Of a stretch of DNA of 63,440 nt, positions 27,212 through 34,997 are shown piece by piece. The translations under genes and the position numbers were made by a program. This DNA is from DASRDU01 sp035560235 (GTDB lineage Bacteria > Acidobacteriota > Blastocatellia > RBC074): the NCBI GenBank assembly GCA_035560235.1, contig DATMAG010000051.1, positions 1 through 63,440 on the forward strand. Direction: 5' to 3'. The notes under the pieces were generated by a model, which ran no database searches, was not told where the DNA came from, and was given only the letters and a program-made list of their open reading frames with translations. The stretch's first letter is position 1. Each line of letters begins with the position of its first letter.

Positions 27212-27218
27212 TGAATGT

Positions 27219-27986
27219 TCAGGCTGCTTTATGCCCGGCCAGCATCAGAACCGGATAGGCGAAGTGAATCTGCCCGTCTCTGAGATGAACGTTCATGCCC
27301 AGCGCATCGCGTTCGAGGTCATCCCGATAAATCTGCCTGATCCTTTCATCATCGCCGGGATTCGGAAAGAAGGACTGCATCGAAGCTTCCAGTTCCAGTT
27401 CAAACGCATAACGCTGAGTTCTGATCTGCTGCAGTCCGACAGCTTCAGCCATCCCGGACAGTTCATCTTCGGTCAGGGCGCGCACGTGTGACGGGTCTTT
27501 CAGTTTCTCAACGTGATTGTAAGCTGCGGCCTTGTCCGGCGGCGGTGTCGCGTCAACAACCATCACCGTTCCGCCCGGCTGACAGACGCGCATCATCTCT
27601 CTGAACACGGCTTCGGGATCGAGAAAGTGATGGAACGTGTATCGCGTGATGACCAGCGAAAAAGCAGCGGCAGGAAACGGCAGCGGCAGCACGTCTCCGA
27701 CCTGCCAGGTCAGATTTTCAAGTCCGAACCTGCGCTGTCGCTGCTGCGCCTGCTCGATCATTGCCGGAGTCAGATCAATTCCGGTGACGTGCCGCGCGCG
27801 TGTCGCCAAGGCGCAGGCAACGATGCCGGGGCCGCAGGCCACATCCAGCACCGTGTCTTCATTCGTCACGCCTGACATTTCAAGCAGGAGCTGCTCAGAC
27901 TGCGTTGCCATGCGTGAGAATGGAACAGCCTGTCGCGTGAACTGATCCACGATGGACTGATTGTGTGCGGCCTGTGACGAGTTCAT
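27219..27986 (-). CDS. SAM-dependent methyltransferase (class I)
   Basis: About 255 residues from the ATG at 27986 (MNSSQAAHN). An upstream in-frame ATG at 28010 lies inside a palindrome arm. The class I fold shows VLDVACGPGIVACALA (motif I, about 47-62), GIDLTPAMIEQAQ (about 69) and LPFPAAAFSLVITRYTFHHF (about 102-121). It resembles UbiE/Methyltransf_11 enzymes of small-molecule methylation. It sits 7 bp before cimA, within the branched-chain cluster. A link to that pathway is not evident. The substrate is unknown. Confidence 0.8.
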   Translation of the reverse strand: MNSSQAAHNQSIVDQFTRQAVPFSRMATQSEQLLLEMSGVTNEDTVLDVACGPGIVACALATRARHVTGIDLTPAMIEQAQQRQRRFGLENLTWQVGDVLPLPFPAAAFSLVITRYTFHHFLDPEAVFREMMRVCQPGGTVMVVDATPPPDKAAAYNHVEKLKDPSHVRALTEDELSGMAEAVGLQQIRTQRYAFELELEASMQSFFPNPGDDERIRQIYRDDLERDALGMNVHLRDGQIHFAYPVLMLAGHKAA

Positions 27987-28010
27987 TTTCTGCCTGAATG
28001 TTCCTGCCAC

Positions 28011-28082
28011 TGATGCCTGAATCCTGATAACTGACTCCTGTTTGTGAAAAAGCAGGAATCGGTTATCAGGATTCAGGCATCA
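28011..28082. repeat. long inverted repeat, 30-nt arms
   Basis: Arms 28011-28040 and 28053-28082 (starting TGATGCCTGAATCC) are reverse complements with two mismatches and a 12-nt loop. The element lies between ilvC and the methyltransferase gene, both on the minus strand. It may act as a terminator or 3'-end stabiliser for the ilvC message. Confidence 0.65.
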
Positions 28083-28128
28083 GGAGAAATGTCCCCAAAG
28101 GCCGTAAAGAAACACTGATCCGGGGTAA

Positions 28129-29145
28129 TCAGTTCTTCGCCTTGTCCACGATCTTGTTGGCGGCAAGCCAGGGCATCAGGCCGCGCAATTTTGTGCCGAC
28201 CTCTTCGATCTGATGCTTTTTGCCTTCATCAACCAGGCGGCTGAAATTCGGCTTGCCTGATTCAGCTTCGGCCATCCATTCATCGGCGAACTGACCTGAC
28301 TGAATTTCAGCGAGGATCTCCTTCATCCGCTCTTTGACTTCAGGGCCGATGACCCGCCTGCCGCGCGTCAGGTCGCCGTATTCGGCAGTGTTCGAAATCG
28401 AATAGCGCATGTTCGAGATGCCGCCTTCATAGAGCAGATCAACGATCAGCTTCATTTCGTGCAGGCATTCAAAGTAGGCCATCTCCGGCGCATATCCGGC
28501 TTCGACCAGCGTTTCGTAACCGGCCTGAATCAGCGCCGTCAACCCGCCGCACAGCACCGACTGTTCACCAAACAGATCGGTTTCAGTCTCTTCCCTGAAA
28601 GTCGTTTCAATCACTCCGGCGCGTGTGCCGCCAATGGCGCGGGCATAGGCGAGCGCAACCTGTTTCGTATCGCCGCTCGGATCCTGCGCGACAGCGATCA
28701 GACACGGCACGCCTGCGCCGCGCTCGTATTCGCGTCGCACCAGATGGCCAGGGCCTTTTGGCGCGACCATAAAGACGTTGACCTCGGCAGGCGGCACAAT
28801 CTTCTTGAAGTGAATCGAAAAGCCATGCGCGACAGCCAGATATTTGCCCGGCTTCAGATGTGGCTCGATCTCACGTTTGTAAATGCCCGGCGTCAGTTCA
28901 TCCGGCGTCAGCAGCATAATGATGTCGGCGCGTTCGGCAGCATCGGCCACCGGCAGCACTTCAAGGCCTGCTGACTGCGCCTTGGCGACCGAAGGGCTGT
29001 CGGGACGCAGTCCGACAATCACGTCGCAGCCGCTGTCCTTGAGGTTGTTCGAGTGGCCAAAGCCCTGTGAGCCGTAACCGATAATGGCAATGCATTTGCC
29101 CTGCAGATATTTCGGATCGGCGTCATCGTCGTAATAGATGTTCAT
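28129..29145 (-). CDS. ilvC: ketol-acid reductoisomerase (class I)
   Basis: 338 residues, the class I length. The enzyme isomerises and reduces acetolactate or acetohydroxybutyrate with NADPH and Mg2+. The Rossmann motif IAIIGYGSQGFGHSNNLKDSG occurs near residue 20. Knotted C-terminal domain motifs are ETETDLFGEQSVLCGG (metal-binding D and E) and YFECLHEMKLIVDLLYEGG. It is 44 bp downstream of ilvN in the ilvBNC order. Confidence 0.97.
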   Translation of the reverse strand: MNIYYDDDADPKYLQGKCIAIIGYGSQGFGHSNNLKDSGCDVIVGLRPDSPSVAKAQSAGLEVLPVADAAERADIIMLLTPDELTPGIYKREIEPHLKPGKYLAVAHGFSIHFKKIVPPAEVNVFMVAPKGPGHLVRREYERGAGVPCLIAVAQDPSGDTKQVALAYARAIGGTRAGVIETTFREETETDLFGEQSVLCGGLTALIQAGYETLVEAGYAPEMAYFECLHEMKLIVDLLYEGGISNMRYSISNTAEYGDLTRGRRVIGPEVKERMKEILAEIQSGQFADEWMAEAESGKPNFSRLVDEGKKHQIEEVGTKLRGLMPWLAANKIVDKAKN

Positions 29146-29189
29146 TGAAATAGTCTCCGGTGAAAATGATGTGAAGCTGACTGCGCTGT

Positions 29190-29741
29190 TCAGACCTTCT
29201 CGTTCAGCGTCAGCTCGGAAAACGTCTCTTCCTCGTCGTAGCGTGACTGCCGCGCCTTGACTGCCGCGACGCGGTTCATGGCAATCGTCCCGGTGCGCGC
29301 CATATCCTGAATGCCGATGGGTTTGAGCAGATCAAGAAAAGCATCAATCTTTTCGGCATTGCCGGTCAGTTCGATGATGAAGGCATCGTCAGACACATCC
29401 ACTACCTTGGCGCGAAAGATGTCAACGAGGCTCAGCACTTCCTGCCGGTGCGTGCCGCGATCAGCCGCGACCGTGACCAGAATCATCTCGCGTTCGACGT
29501 GCGATTCCCGGGTCAGGTCGTGCACGTCATAAACCTTCACCAGCTTGGCAAGCTGCTTGAGAATCTGTTCGATGATCTGATCGTTGCCGTGCGTCGTGAT
29601 GGTCATCCGCGACAGGCCATCTTCGAGTGTCGGCGCCACGCAGAGCGTGTCAATCTGATAGCCGCGCGCACTGAACAGGCCCGCCACGCGCGCCAGCATT
29701 CCGTATTCATCTGCCACTGTGACTGAAATTGTGTGTCGCAT
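29190..29741 (-). CDS. ilvN: acetolactate synthase small (regulatory) subunit
   Basis: 183 residues. The N-terminal ACT domain (1-75: HTISVTVADEYGMLARVAGLFSARGYQIDTL) binds valine for feedback inhibition in the family. The C-terminal half has REMILVTVAADRGTHRQEVL and ELTGNAEKIDAFLDLLKPIGI. It partners IlvB, encoded 13 bp upstream. Confidence 0.95.
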   Translation of the reverse strand: MRHTISVTVADEYGMLARVAGLFSARGYQIDTLCVAPTLEDGLSRMTITTHGNDQIIEQILKQLAKLVKVYDVHDLTRESHVEREMILVTVAADRGTHRQEVLSLVDIFRAKVVDVSDDAFIIELTGNAEKIDAFLDLLKPIGIQDMARTGTIAMNRVAAVKARQSRYDEEETFSELTLNEKV

Positions 29742-29754
29742 AGTCCTCTGATTC

Positions 29755-31458
29755 TTATTGCAGGATCATATCCTTGAGCGCCGCCCCGGCAGGAACAATC
29801 GGAAAGACGTTCTCTTCGCGGGCAACGCGCATATCAATCAGCACCGGGCCGGGCGTATTGAGCGCCCGTTCCAGCGTCGGTGTGACTTCGGCGGGTTTCT
29901 CGGCGCGGAAGGCCGGCACATCGTAAGCCTGCGCGAGTTTGACGAAATCGGGCGAGACTTCGAGATCAACTGACGAATAATTGTGATCGTAAAACTTCTC
30001 CTGCCACTGGCGCACCATTCCGAGATAGCCGTTGTTGACGATCAGAATTTTGACCGGAATGTTGTACTGCCTGATGGTCGCGAGTTCCATCAGCGTCATC
30101 TGAAAGCCGCCGTCACCAACCACTGCCACACACAAATCATTCGGACGCGCCACCGCCGCGCCCATCGCTGCCGGGAAGCCGTAACCCATCGCGCCGAGGC
30201 CGCCACTGTTGAGCCAGTTGCGCGGCGTGTCGAAGCCATACAACTGCGCTGTCCACATCTGATGCTGACCGACATCGGCTGAGACAACTGCCTGGCCTTT
30301 CGTCAGGCGATGCAGTTCGCTGATGACATACTGCGGTTTGATGACGCCGTCATCCTGGTGATACCAGAACGGATGCTGCTCCTTCCAGTCAGCAATCTGC
30401 TTGTGCCAGGCGCTGCGGTCGGTGACCGGTTCGCCCGCTTCAAGCTGCGCCTGAAGTTCAGTGAGCATCTGTTTCGCCACCGTGCGCGCATCACCTACAA
30501 TCGGAATGTCAGCCTTGACGTTCTTGCTGATGTTCGACGGGTCAATGTCAACGTGGATGATCTTTGCGCCCTTGGCAAATTCATCGAGCTTGCCGGTCAC
30601 GCGATCATCGAAACGAGCGCCGATGGAAATCAGCAGGTCGCTGTTGTCCACGGCCATATTCGTCCAGTAGCCGCCGTGCATGCCAAGCATCCCAAGACTC
30701 AGCGGATGGCTGGCCGGAAACGCGCCGAGTCCCATCAGCGTGCAGGTCGTCGGCAGATTGAGCTTTTCGGCCAGCAGGCGAACCTCTTCGTGTGCGCCCG
30801 CTGTAATTGCGCCGCCGCCGACATAGAGCACCGGACGTTTCGCCTTCATCATCGCCGTCACAGCGCGGCGCACCTGACGCGGATCTCCTTCCATCTGTGG
30901 CCTGTAACTCTTCAGCTCAATTGTTTCGGGATAGCTGAATTCAGTCTGCGCGGCAGTCACATCCTTCGGCAGATCAACCAGCACCGGGCCGGGACGCCCG
31001 CTGCTCGCGACGTGAAAGGCTTCCTTGATCGTCGGCGCAAGTTCCTCGACGTGCTTGACCAGATAATTATGCTTCGTGCAGGAGCGCGTCATGCCGGTCA
31101 GATCGGCTTCCTGAAAGGCATCGTTGCCGATCAGATGAGTCGGCACCTGGCCGGTGAAAACAACTATCGGCAGCGAATCCATAAAGGCATTGGTGATGCC
31201 CGTGACCGCGTTGGTTCCACCGGGGCCTGAAGTCACCAGCGCCACGCCGGTTTTGCCCGTCGCCTGCGCGTACCCGGCAGCGGCAAACAGCGCCGCCTGT
31301 TCGTGACGCACCAGATAATGCCTGATGCCAAGCTGTTCGCCGCTCGTCGCGATCTCGTCATAAATATGCAGCACCGCGCCGCCAGGATAGCCAAAGACAG
31401 CGTCAATCCCCTCGCATCGCAGTGCTTCCAGAAAGATTCTTGCGCCACGCATTTTCAT
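29755..31458 (-). CDS. ilvB: acetolactate synthase large (catalytic) subunit
   Basis: 567 residues. A ThDP enzyme that condenses pyruvate with pyruvate or 2-oxobutyrate as the first common step of valine, leucine and isoleucine synthesis. It shows FGYPGG (about 24), the ThDP-activating Glu in VRHEQAALFAAAGYAQATG (about 50), TSGPGGTNAVTGI, and the ThDP motif VGDGGFQMTLMELATIRQYN (about 435). GAGGTGA precedes the ATG at 31458. Transcription appears to be governed by the attenuator upstream (leader peptide 31750-31628, terminator 31603-31567). Confidence 0.96.
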   Translation of the reverse strand: MKMRGARIFLEALRCEGIDAVFGYPGGAVLHIYDEIATSGEQLGIRHYLVRHEQAALFAAAGYAQATGKTGVALVTSGPGGTNAVTGITNAFMDSLPIVVFTGQVPTHLIGNDAFQEADLTGMTRSCTKHNYLVKHVEELAPTIKEAFHVASSGRPGPVLVDLPKDVTAAQTEFSYPETIELKSYRPQMEGDPRQVRRAVTAMMKAKRPVLYVGGGAITAGAHEEVRLLAEKLNLPTTCTLMGLGAFPASHPLSLGMLGMHGGYWTNMAVDNSDLLISIGARFDDRVTGKLDEFAKGAKIIHVDIDPSNISKNVKADIPIVGDARTVAKQMLTELQAQLEAGEPVTDRSAWHKQIADWKEQHPFWYHQDDGVIKPQYVISELHRLTKGQAVVSADVGQHQMWTAQLYGFDTPRNWLNSGGLGAMGYGFPAAMGAAVARPNDLCVAVVGDGGFQMTLMELATIRQYNIPVKILIVNNGYLGMVRQWQEKFYDHNYSSVDLEVSPDFVKLAQAYDVPAFRAEKPAEVTPTLERALNTPGPVLIDMRVAREENVFPIVPAGAALKDMILQ

Positions 31459-31566
31459 AAAAGGTTCACCTCAGTTGATTGCGGATTGCAGAATGCAGAT
31501 TCCGGATTGCTGCAACCGGGGTTGCGGTCTTTAAGCCTTCAATCTGAAATCTGAAATCTGAAAATA

Positions 31567-31603
31567 AAAGCCCCGGCGAGTTGCTGCGCTCGCCGGGGCT
31601 TTT
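31567..31603 (-). terminator. attenuator terminator of ilvB
   Basis: On the minus strand, GCCCCGGCGAG, an 8-nt loop and CTCGCCGGGGC form an 11-bp G+C stem extended by A·T pairs. They are followed by TTTTATTTT. It stands after the Ile/Val-rich leader peptide and about 110 bp before ilvB, as expected of a transcription attenuator. It is symmetric enough to be drawn on the other strand too, but nothing there needs it. Confidence 0.88.
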
Positions 31604-31627
31604 CTTCGATTCCCTGTGCCTGCGTTC

Positions 31628-31750
31628 TCAGGCGGCCCGTTCGGCGAGTGGTGCTTGTCTTACACCGACTACAATAATGCCGATAATAATCGCTGACAGC
31701 ACGCCAGGGCCGCTGACCGGAAGCGAATTGTGCTGAAAGCGAGTGAGCAT
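31628..31750 (-). CDS. ilvB leader peptide, Ile/Val-rich
   Basis: A 40-codon frame on the minus strand, ATG at 31750 and TGA at 31630-31628. Residues 20-30 are AIIIGIIVVGV: eight of the ten codons 21-30 are Ile or Val (ATT ATT ATC GGC ATT ATT GTA GTC GGT GTA), as in the IlvL/IvbL leader peptides of enterobacteria. CTC GCC G (codons 35-37, 31648-31642) is complementary to CGGCGAG in the 5' arm of the terminator. A ribosome stalled at the Ile/Val codons would leave it free to form an antiterminator. A ribosome reaching the stop would cover it and allow termination. No strong Shine-Dalgarno sequence was seen (CAGG 5 nt before). Confidence 0.85.
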   Translation of the reverse strand: MLTRFQHNSLPVSGPGVLSAIIIGIIVVGVRQAPLAERAA

Positions 31751-31810
31751 AAGCCTGATGAAAGTAACTGTTGCTGATGAAGTTCGCAGGTGCTTCGTTG
31801 AAGCGAGCGC

Positions 31811-31839
31811 ATTATAGTCATCACCTTCAGACTAGTCCA
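31811..31839 (-). promoter_or_regulatory. sigma-70 promoter of the ilvB leader
   Basis: On the minus strand TGGACT (31839-31834), a 17-bp spacer and a perfect TATAAT (31816-31811). Transcription would begin near 31804, about 54 nt before the leader-peptide ATG and about 345 nt before ilvB. Confidence 0.75.
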
Positions 31840-31935
31840 CTAAATAATCATCGGCAGAAGATAAATTCTCTTTATGCCATCTTTACCACTCAGCGCACCG
31901 GTTATGTGCTTCAGAGCCTGTTCGGGAAACTCTAT

Positions 31936-32022
31936 CTGTCCGCTCCGCGGACAGAATGAATTCATTACTTCTCAAACCTGCGCTCGCTGACGAATTCATT
32001 ATTACTTCTCAAACATGCTCGC
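31936..32022. repeat. hairpin and two imperfect 30-bp direct repeats downstream of leuB
   Basis: CTGTCCGC-TCC-GCGGACAG (31936-31954) is a perfect 8-bp stem, the probable leuB terminator. It is followed by direct repeats at 31958-31987 and 31992-32022, both starting GAATTCATTA and ending CTCGC, which differ by a 3-bp insertion and a few bases. Confidence 0.55.
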
Positions 32023-32049
32023 GGCACAGGCTTTGAAATGCGCCATCAC

Positions 32050-33126
32050 CTACGCATTCCCGGCATCTGCTTTCGTCACCCTGCCGCGAATGATGTCACC
32101 GATTTCAGTGGTGCTGACCTGTTTCGGCTGACTTTTCAGATCAGCCGTGCCGTAACCTTCGGCCAGCGTTTCGCTGATCGCGGATTCAAGCGCCCGCGCT
32201 TCGCGTTCCAGTCTGAAGCTGTGGCGCAGCATCATTGCCACCGATGCAATTGCGCCGAGCGGATTTGCGATACCCTTTCCGGCAATGTCCGGCGCAGAGC
32301 CGTGAACGGGTTCATACAATCCGACTCTGCCGCCGATGCTTGCGGACGGCAGCATGCCGAGTGAACCTGTGAGAACAGCGGCTTCATCGCTGAGAATGTC
32401 GCCAAAAAGATTTTCAGTCACGATCACGTCATAAGCCGTCGGGCGCGTCACCAGCGCCATCGCGCAACTGTCAACATAACCGTGTTCGAGCTCCACATCG
32501 GGATAATCCGCAGCAACCCTGGTGACCACCCTGCGCCAGAGCTGTGATGATTCCAGGACGTTGGCCTTGTCAATCGAATGCACTTTCTTCTTTCTGCCGC
32601 GCGCGATTTCAAAGGCCACGCGGGCCACGCGCTCAACTTCGGGTGCGATGTAAACCATCGTGTTGAGGCCACGCTCGTCGCTGATTTCACGCGGCTGACC
32701 GAAATAAGCGCCGCCCATCAGTTCACGCACAATAATCATATCGGTGCCGCGCACGATTTCAGGCTTGAGTGGTGAAGCGCCAATCAGCGGCTCGTGCAGA
32801 AAAGCCGGGCGCAGATTGGCGAAGACTCCGAGTCCCGCGCGCAGACCGAGCAGGCCGGTTTCCGGTTTGAGCTTCGGCGGGTTGTTGTCGTATTGCGGTC
32901 CGCCGACTGCGCCCAGAAAAACGGCATCGCTTGAAAGGCAGGCTTGCAGTGTTTCATCAGGCAGCGGCACTCCGACCGCATCGAGCGCCGCGCCGCCGAT
33001 CAGATGAGACTGAAAATTGAATTGATGACCGAATGTTTCAGCGATTGTTTCAAGACAGGCGACAGCTTCGCGTGTGACTTCGACGCCGATGCCGTCACCG
33101 GGGAGCGTGACAATGTTTGCTTGCAT
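32050..33126 (-). CDS. leuB: 3-isopropylmalate dehydrogenase
   Basis: 358 residues. The enzyme oxidatively decarboxylates 3-isopropylmalate with NAD+ in leucine synthesis. It shows TLPGDGIGVEVT at the start, LRAGLGVFANLRPA (substrate-binding Arg residues), the KANVLESSQLWR region and VTENLFGDILSDEAAVLTGSLGMLPSASIG (metal-binding Asp residues), and EPVHGSAPDIAGKGIANPLG (NAD-binding). It is 87 bp downstream of leuA, with a palindrome between. leuC and leuD are not in this window. Confidence 0.96.
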   Translation of the reverse strand: MQANIVTLPGDGIGVEVTREAVACLETIAETFGHQFNFQSHLIGGAALDAVGVPLPDETLQACLSSDAVFLGAVGGPQYDNNPPKLKPETGLLGLRAGLGVFANLRPAFLHEPLIGASPLKPEIVRGTDMIIVRELMGGAYFGQPREISDERGLNTMVYIAPEVERVARVAFEIARGRKKKVHSIDKANVLESSQLWRRVVTRVAADYPDVELEHGYVDSCAMALVTRPTAYDVIVTENLFGDILSDEAAVLTGSLGMLPSASIGGRVGLYEPVHGSAPDIAGKGIANPLGAIASVAMMLRHSFRLEREARALESAISETLAEGYGTADLKSQPKQVSTTEIGDIIRGRVTKADAGNA

Positions 33127-33148
33127 AGATGAATGAATGCGAAAGGCA

Positions 33149-33205
33149 CGCGAAACAACACGAAGGCAGATCAGAATTTCAGTCTCGCCTTCGTGTTGTT
33201 TCGCG
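33149..33205. repeat. perfect 19-bp inverted repeat between leuA and leuB
   Basis: Arms 33149-33167 (CGCGAAACAACACGAAGGC) and 33187-33205 are perfect reverse complements with a 19-nt loop. It is placed between two co-directional genes of one pathway. It may reduce or process read-through from leuA to leuB. There is no T-run. Confidence 0.6.
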
Positions 33206-33213
33206 GCAGGTTG

Positions 33214-34791
33214 TTATTTCTCTTCAGGCAGCGGACTGGCGACTGAAACTTCATCGAGTGCGCCGATGGAGCCGCGCCGCGCCCTGGCGTAAAGCGCCTT
33301 GTTGACGGCGTTGAGATAGGCGCGCGCGCTGCCATCAACGACATCGGTGCTGGCGGCCTTGCCGGTGTATGACACGCCCTCGAATTCGACGTGAACGAAG
33401 ACTTCGCCGACCGCGTCAGTTCCCTGCGTGATGGCGCGCACGGTGTAATCCATCAGGCGCCCCTGAATGCCGGTGATCTTGTCAATCGCGGCATAGACCG
33501 CATCTACGGGGCCGTCACCGATGGCTGAATCGGTCTTTTCGCCCAGATCATCGGCCAGCGTGACAAGCGCCGTTGCCAGCTTCGCGGTTCCGGCAGTGGC
33601 CTGAATGGCGCGAATCTTCCAGGCTTCAGGAATGTGCGCGATGCCGTCCTGCAAAATCGCCATCAGATCTTCTTCAAAGATTTCCTTCTTCTGATCGGCG
33701 AGTTTGGTGAACAGCTTGTAGGCCTTGTCGAGTTCGGGGCGCGAGAGCGTGTAGCCCATCTCCTCGTACTTCTTGTTCAGCGCGTGGCGACCCGAATGCT
33801 TGCCGAGCACGATGCTGTTGGTTTTCACGCCCACCGATTCGGGCGTCATGATTTCGTAGGTGATGCGGTTTTTCAGGACGCCGTGCTGATGAATGCCCGC
33901 TTCGTGCGCGAAGGCGTTCTTGCCGACGACGGCCTTGTTCGGCTGCACCAGCACGCCGGTGATATTTGAAAGCGTCTGGCTTGAGCGAAAGAGTTCTTCA
34001 GTCACGATGCCGTTCTGAAACGGCATCAGGTCTTTGCGCACACGCATCGCCATCACGACTTCTTCGAGCGAAGCGTTACCGGCGCGTTCGCCGATACCGT
34101 TGATCGTGCATTCGATCTGTCGCGCTCCGGCGGCAACGGCGGCCAGCGAATTTGCAACTGCAAGGCCGAGGTCGTTGTGGCAATGCACGCTGATCGTGGC
34201 GCGGTCAATGTTACGCACGCGCTGGCGCAGCGTGTTGATGATCTGCGTGTATTCTGAAGGAATCGTGTAACCAACCGTGTCGGGAATATTGACGACCGTG
34301 GCGCCTTCCTCAATCACCGCTTCGATCACCTGGCAGAGATAATCAATGTCGCTGCGCGTGGCATCTTCGGCAGAAAACTCAACATCGTCCGTGAAGCTTT
34401 TGGCCATGCGGACAGCGCGGCTGGCCATTTCAAGCACTTCCTCGCGGGTCTTTTGCAGCTTGTACTGAAGGTGAATGTCGGAAGTGGCCACGAAGGTATG
34501 AATGCGCGGGCGGGCAGCGTCAGACAAGGCCTCCCAGGCTCGTTCGATGTCTTCGCGGGTCGTGCGGCAGAGCGCCGCGATAACGGGACGGCGACAGGTT
34601 TTTGCCACCTCGCGCACGGCAGCGAAATCATCATCCGAAGCAATCGGGAATCCGGCTTCAATAATGTCCACGCCGAGCGCATCAAGCTGGCGCGCCATGC
34701 GAACTTTCTCTTCCAGGTTCATGCTGCAGCCGGGCGACTGTTCGCCATCGCGCAGCGTCGTATCGAAAATCGCTACACGCTCAGTACTCAT
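33214..34791 (-). CDS. leuA: 2-isopropylmalate synthase
   Basis: 525 residues. The enzyme condenses acetyl-CoA and 2-oxoisovalerate, the first committed step to leucine. The barrel starts VAIFDTTLRDGEQSPGCSMN and contains EAGFPIASDDD, NIPDTVGYTIP, SVHCHNDLGLAVANSLAAV (metal site) and INGIGERAGNASLEEVVMA. The C-terminal regulatory (leucine-binding) domain is about 395-515 with GDGPVDAVYAAID. AGGAG lies 11 nt before the ATG. A 27-codon upstream ORF overlaps its start. It is divergent from a LysR regulator. Confidence 0.96.
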   Translation of the reverse strand: MSTERVAIFDTTLRDGEQSPGCSMNLEEKVRMARQLDALGVDIIEAGFPIASDDDFAAVREVAKTCRRPVIAALCRTTREDIERAWEALSDAARPRIHTFVATSDIHLQYKLQKTREEVLEMASRAVRMAKSFTDDVEFSAEDATRSDIDYLCQVIEAVIEEGATVVNIPDTVGYTIPSEYTQIINTLRQRVRNIDRATISVHCHNDLGLAVANSLAAVAAGARQIECTINGIGERAGNASLEEVVMAMRVRKDLMPFQNGIVTEELFRSSQTLSNITGVLVQPNKAVVGKNAFAHEAGIHQHGVLKNRITYEIMTPESVGVKTNSIVLGKHSGRHALNKKYEEMGYTLSRPELDKAYKLFTKLADQKKEIFEEDLMAILQDGIAHIPEAWKIRAIQATAGTAKLATALVTLADDLGEKTDSAIGDGPVDAVYAAIDKITGIQGRLMDYTVRAITQGTDAVGEVFVHVEFEGVSYTGKAASTDVVDGSARAYLNAVNKALYARARRGSIGALDEVSVASPLPEEK

Positions 34792-34997
34792 TCGCTCTGT
34801 TCTCCTGACTTTGATCGCTGGCAGCTTTTCGCGCTCTGCTGATGAGTGGCGCTGATTGATGCAGCCCTCATAAATTTCCGGTCAGCTTAGCACTTGCCAG
34901 CAGATTCGGATAGTTTATAATTCTTACCGATTCATAAAGGCTATTTATCACAGAAATCTGAGAAAGAGCAAGCCGGAGTTGCAGGAGGAATCAGCGG
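34792..34997. promoter_or_regulatory. divergent leuA/lysR control region with an upstream ORF
   Basis: This 206-bp region contains A+T-rich imperfect dyads (ATAG..TTAT and ATAA..CTAT, about 34911-34955), in keeping with a LysR-type operator. On the minus strand a 27-codon frame (34871-34788, starting MRAAS) ends with its TGA overlapping the leuA ATG (ATGA). It is not rich in Leu, Ile or Val, so it is not an attenuator peptide of the ilvB kind, but it could couple translation. AGGAGG at 34983-34988 serves the lysR GTG start. Confidence 0.5.

Noticed and set aside
26090..27214. 374-codon + strand ORF opposite cimA
   Set aside because: Antisense shadow of a clearly recognised gene.
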